Assembly: GCF_017569185.1 (NCBI RefSeq)
Contig: NZ_CP071869.1
Location: 3,648,001 to 3,712,000, forward strand
Direction of reading: 5' to 3'
Length of the DNA: 64,000 bases
DNA from: Polaribacter cellanae
GTDB taxonomy: Bacteria; Bacteroidota; Bacteroidia; Flavobacteriales; Flavobacteriaceae
Within the stretch, counting starts at the first letter, position 1, and every line of letters begins with the position of its first letter. Positions 61,332 through 64,000 of the stretch are shown here, in pieces. The notes beneath the pieces were generated by a model, which saw nothing but the letters and a program-made list of their open reading frames with translations, did no database searches and was not told the origin of the DNA. The translations under genes were made by a program, and so were the position numbers.

Positions 61332-62186
61332 ATGATTTTAAAAATGCTAGTAAGTGTAACAGTAGTTTTTGTAATTTTAATGTTACAGCATCTTATTTTT
61401 TTTCTTTTTTCTAAGCGTAAAAATAAATTACAACTTAAAGAGCATCTCATATCTGTCATAGGAGCGGCTATTTTTATAGGGATTCCTTTATCGTTTTTAC
61501 CTTTACTTTTGACTAAAATGCCTAACGGATTTAGCTATCTAATTATTGTATTTATCCTATTGTCATCTATCATAGTTTCTTATTGGTTCGTTTTTAATCC
61601 ATTAAAGTATGTATTTCGTCCGAATAAATTTACTAGAGATAATTTATTAGAAGAAGAAATACAACGAGAAGGATATCCTTTTAAAATTTATTTTACCAAC
61701 ATGGTTGAGAATAATGCTTTTGCGACAGGTATTGTTCCTTTTTATAAAATTATTGTTATTGGCAACGATTTAAAAGAAAAATTAAGTAAAAAAGAATTGA
61801 AAGCCGTTATTTATCACGAAATAGGACATCATAAAAGAAAGCATATTTTAAAATTGTTTGTTGTTAACGTTATACTACAGACTTGTGCTTTTTTATTATT
61901 TTACACGCTTAATAAAATCCATTATACGCATGCTTTTATGGAGCCTTTATTTGGAGTTCTCACAGCAGGTTTTGTTGGATTGGTAATTTTTTATATTCCA
62001 AGTAAAATTTCTTATCAATTTGAATATCAGGCGGATAAATATGCTGCGAATAAGTATAGTAAAATAGCTACAATTAATGCTTTAAAAAGATTAGATGAAA
62101 TTTCTAATGGCGTACTTACCAAAGGAAATGCTACACATCCTAAATTAGAAAAAAGGCTTCAAAGTCTAGAAAAAAATGAAAGTTAA
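61332..62186 (+). CDS. M48 family membrane metalloprotease, copy 2
   Basis: A 284-residue protein of the same length and layout as copy 1. The catalytic site is VIYHEIGHHKRKH with EYQADKYAANKYSK as the distal ligand region. The sequences are nearly identical from EHLISVIGAAIFIGIPLSFL through the active site and in the last 40 residues. The N-terminus and the segment after the active site differ (VNVILQTCAFLLFYTLNKIH against VSVILQTFVFLLFFKINQIH). The last 11 bases overlap the start of the SpoIIM-like gene. Both copies keep all catalytic residues, so both are likely active. Confidence 0.83.
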   Translation: MILKMLVSVTVVFVILMLQHLIFFLFSKRKNKLQLKEHLISVIGAAIFIGIPLSFLPLLLTKMPNGFSYLIIVFILLSSIIVSYWFVFNPLKYVFRPNKFTRDNLLEEEIQREGYPFKIYFTNMVENNAFATGIVPFYKIIVIGNDLKEKLSKKELKAVIYHEIGHHKRKHILKLFVVNVILQTCAFLLFYTLNKIHYTHAFMEPLFGVLTAGFVGLVIFYIPSKISYQFEYQADKYAANKYSKIATINALKRLDEISNGVLTKGNATHPKLEKRLQSLEKNES

Positions 62187-62679
62187 TAAATATCATTTAG
62201 CTATTGTTTTATTATTAATTTTGGTTTTAAGTAGTTTTAAACCTTCGCATATTAACTTAGAGAGTCAGAGCACTAAAAATATTACTAGTAATTTACAGGT
62301 TTTACATACTAAGTATGATTATATCAACATTTTTTTGACGAACCTTATGGCAGGAATTGTTTTATCAGTTGTAGGTTTTTTTACAGGAGGTATTATCACT
62401 TTGTTAATTTTACTTTGGAATTTTATATTACTATGGATAATTTATGCATCTGTGGTCTCCTCTCATCAGAATATTAATATTATTTTATATTATTCAAAAC
62501 ATCTACCTATAGAAATTTATGCTTTTGCTTTGTTTTCAATTATCGGTTTTAGGGGTTTTAATTTTTATAAAAAACTTATTGGTTCTAATGAGTTAGGTAT
62601 TAAATTATTTCCAAACATAAAAGAATTACTAATACCTACTTTCTTATTGTTTTTATCATCATTAATTGAGGTTTTATAA
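62176..62679 (+). CDS. SpoIIM/DUF95-like membrane protein
   Basis: A 167-residue protein with a signal-like N-terminus (YHLAIVLLLILVLSSF) and three to four further membrane helices. The pattern FLTNLMAGIVLSVVGFFTGG, then LLILLWNFILLW, then HLPIEIYAFALFSIIGFRG resembles the SpoIIM (DUF95) fold, in which an early F-x-N, a central L-x-x-N and a late H-x-x-x-E motif recur. Such proteins occur in gene clusters of circular bacteriocins, where they act in secretion or immunity. It overlaps M48 copy 2 by 11 bases. Match by eye only. Confidence 0.55.
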   Translation: MKVNKYHLAIVLLLILVLSSFKPSHINLESQSTKNITSNLQVLHTKYDYINIFLTNLMAGIVLSVVGFFTGGIITLLILLWNFILLWIIYASVVSSHQNINIILYYSKHLPIEIYAFALFSIIGFRGFNFYKKLIGSNELGIKLFPNIKELLIPTFLLFLSSLIEVL

Positions 62680-62690
62680 TACATTTTTTA

Positions 62691-63254
62691 ATGAATACAT
62701 CTATAAACAAATCATTATCTTTTTTTTCGAAATGCTTAGTATTATATTTAGTTTTACTATTAGTAGAAGGTAAATACAGAATTGATTTTTTAAATAATCA
62801 TTTTAATTCTAAATATATTAATATTATTAAGTTATCAAGTAATGTTAATATGATTATAACATCTCTTTTTGTTATTTTCATAATTATATTGATTTTAATT
62901 ATTTGTTATTTTGTAATTGAAATTTTTGATTTTAACATTTCAATGAATTCTGTTATACAGGCTTTTGCTTTGATTACTTTAATTTTCACAGTATTTCAGT
63001 TTATAAGATTATTTATAGATTTTACAATGTTAAAACTACCGATCTCTAATCTGATAGATGATAACAGTTTTTTTGCTGAGCTTAAAACGACAAAATGGTT
63101 TCATTACATAACTATTTTAGACTATTTAATGATCTTAGTCGGAATATTTGTTTTAGGTTTAGAAATATATATTCAAGAAGAAAAGAAAAATAGTTTTGAA
63201 ATTTTTTGTATTTCAGGAGTTTTCTTAATTTGCTACTCTGTAATTATGATTTAA
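62691..63254 (+). CDS. Multi-pass membrane protein of unknown family
   Basis: A 187-residue protein with about five hydrophobic segments (roughly 10-25, 53-77, 84-105, 136-155, 165-185), separated by short charged loops (KTTKWFHY, EEKKNS). I do not recognise a family. It starts 11 bases after the SpoIIM-like gene and ends the cluster, a place often held by immunity genes in bacteriocin clusters. Codon use is extremely AT-rich. Confidence 0.55.
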   Translation: MNTSINKSLSFFSKCLVLYLVLLLVEGKYRIDFLNNHFNSKYINIIKLSSNVNMIITSLFVIFIIILILIICYFVIEIFDFNISMNSVIQAFALITLIFTVFQFIRLFIDFTMLKLPISNLIDDNSFFAELKTTKWFHYITILDYLMILVGIFVLGLEIYIQEEKKNSFEIFCISGVFLICYSVIMI

Positions 63255-63763
63255 AACCCTTTAAATCACTAAGTTAAAATCTATTCATATTAAAGAATGT
63301 GTTATCTCGTTTTCTTTTTTTTACTATTATAAAAAGAATTAATAAAGCCAATGTAAACTAATATTTTTTGTTCTCTATTTCTAAATTATTTATTAATCAT
63401 ATTCTTATCAAAAATTAATAATCTTGGAAAATCGTTTGTTTTAATTGATATCAATATTAGAAAAGATGTAATTAAACGTAAATAAAAGTTTCTAAAGAAA
63501 TTTATATTTTTCTTACGATTTATGTATTAAAAGATATTAAGATTAGTTTTAGAAAAAAACATAAAACAGTGTATCTTTTACACACTTGATAAGTTTCTAC
63601 ACACAATTTTACACACAAAACTTTTATAAAAATAAGTTCTATTTTTTTTATTGCATTGATATTTAGAGCTTTATTATTTTTTATGGCATTTAATTATTCG
63701 CGGCATATTTTTTTCTATAAGATAATTGTAAATAATAAAAACAAACATTAAAAAATCAAAATC
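63255..63763. other. AT-rich intergenic region
   Basis: I see no convincing gene in these 509 bases. They contain a loose run of TTTTACACAC-like motifs (63576-63620). The last 40 bases before the next ATG are A-rich, as usual upstream of flavobacterial genes. Confidence 0.5.
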
Positions 63764-64000
63764 ATGAAAAAATTAATTTTAACAGTAGCAATCGTAGCAA
63801 GTGGATTTTCAACTTTTGCTTTTTCAGATAACGTTTTACCAGTAGAAACTATTACAGTTTCTGTAGTTAAAGATTTTAAAGAAGTTGCTTTAGACAAATT
63901 GCCAAAAGCTGTAAGCGATGCTATAGCAAAAGACTATTCTTCTTCTACTATTAGCAAAGCTTATGTAAATGATAGCGAACAGTATAAAATAGAACTTAAA
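63764..64000 (+). CDS. Partial secreted PepSY-like protein (5' part)
   Basis: The frame from ATG 63764 is open to the window edge (79 codons). It begins KKLILTVAIVASGFSTFAFS, a signal peptide, followed by VLPVETITVSVVKDFKEVAL and LPKAVSDAIAKDYSSSTISK. The helix-strand pattern LPKAVSDAIAKDY...KAYV resembles the PepSY-like secreted proteins of Bacteroidota. The C-terminus is outside the window, so the family call is tentative. Confidence 0.55.
   Translation, partial: MKKLILTVAIVASGFSTFAFSDNVLPVETITVSVVKDFKEVALDKLPKAVSDAIAKDYSSSTISKAYVNDSEQYKIELK

Noticed and set aside
63576..63620. Three TACACAC-like motifs as iterons or operator sites
   Set aside because: The spacing is irregular (19 and 12 bases), the motif is short and the region is AT-rich; chance is a sufficient explanation.

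Overview
The window looks like a chromosome segment of a marine-type member of the Flavobacteriaceae (Bacteroidota), close to Polaribacter or Tenacibaculum. The evidence is AT-rich DNA, Bacteroidota promoters of the form TTG-N19-TAnnTTTG, scarce Shine-Dalgarno sites, SusC/SusD genes with a FecR-type sigma switch, and conserved flavobacterial gene orders (parA-parB-DUF5683-dapB-lepB-WbqC, and rpsU-xerC-hpf-tRNAs-tuf-tRNA-Trp-secE-nusG-rplKAJL-rpoBC).

Region 1 (1-13.3 kb): a partial outer-membrane transporter-like gene, then a forward surface-polysaccharide operon (DUF4834, YfhO, two GT4 glycosyltransferases, a flippase). It converges on a reverse housekeeping operon (parA, parB, DUF5683, dapB, lepB, WbqC, DUF6122). 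Region 2 (13.4-34.9 kb): mixed metabolic, protease and repair genes. These are an Xaa-His dipeptidase, a nitroreductase, a DUF2851 protein, a metzincin-like protease, a fused 2-oxoacid dehydrogenase E1, an M1-peptidase-like protein that has lost its zinc site, a LOG-family protein, uvrA, a PspC protein, a K+ channel, an SDR reductase, an alanine symporter, a helix-hairpin-helix protein and an acyl-CoA dehydrogenase. The 3' end of the last gene is repeated in tandem.

Region 3 (35.4-44.4 kb): an accessory island inserted in the ribosomal locus. Two rpsU (bS21) genes with identical protein products and identical leaders form direct repeats of about 425 bp around it. Between them lie an IS5-type element, whose transposase has an in-frame TGA near its apparent start, and a four-gene nutrient-uptake module (ECF sigma, FecR anti-sigma, STN-type SusC, SusD) with no degradative enzyme. 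Region 4 (44.4-59.5 kb): xerC, hpf, four tRNA genes, tuf, tRNA-Trp, secE, nusG, the L11/L1/L10/L7-L12 genes, rpoB, rpoC and a DUF3467 gene.

Region 5 (59.5-63.3 kb): a compact cluster that I read as a candidate bacteriocin-like or secreted-peptide system. It has a divergent XRE-type regulator, an 86-residue glycine-rich precursor with a leader and three cysteines, an intercistronic terminator, two tandem-duplicated M48 membrane proteases (exact 896-bp period), a SpoIIM/DUF95-like membrane protein and a further multi-pass membrane protein. The window ends in a partial secreted PepSY-like gene. The most notable observations are the rpsU-flanked island and the peptide/M48/SpoIIM-like cluster.
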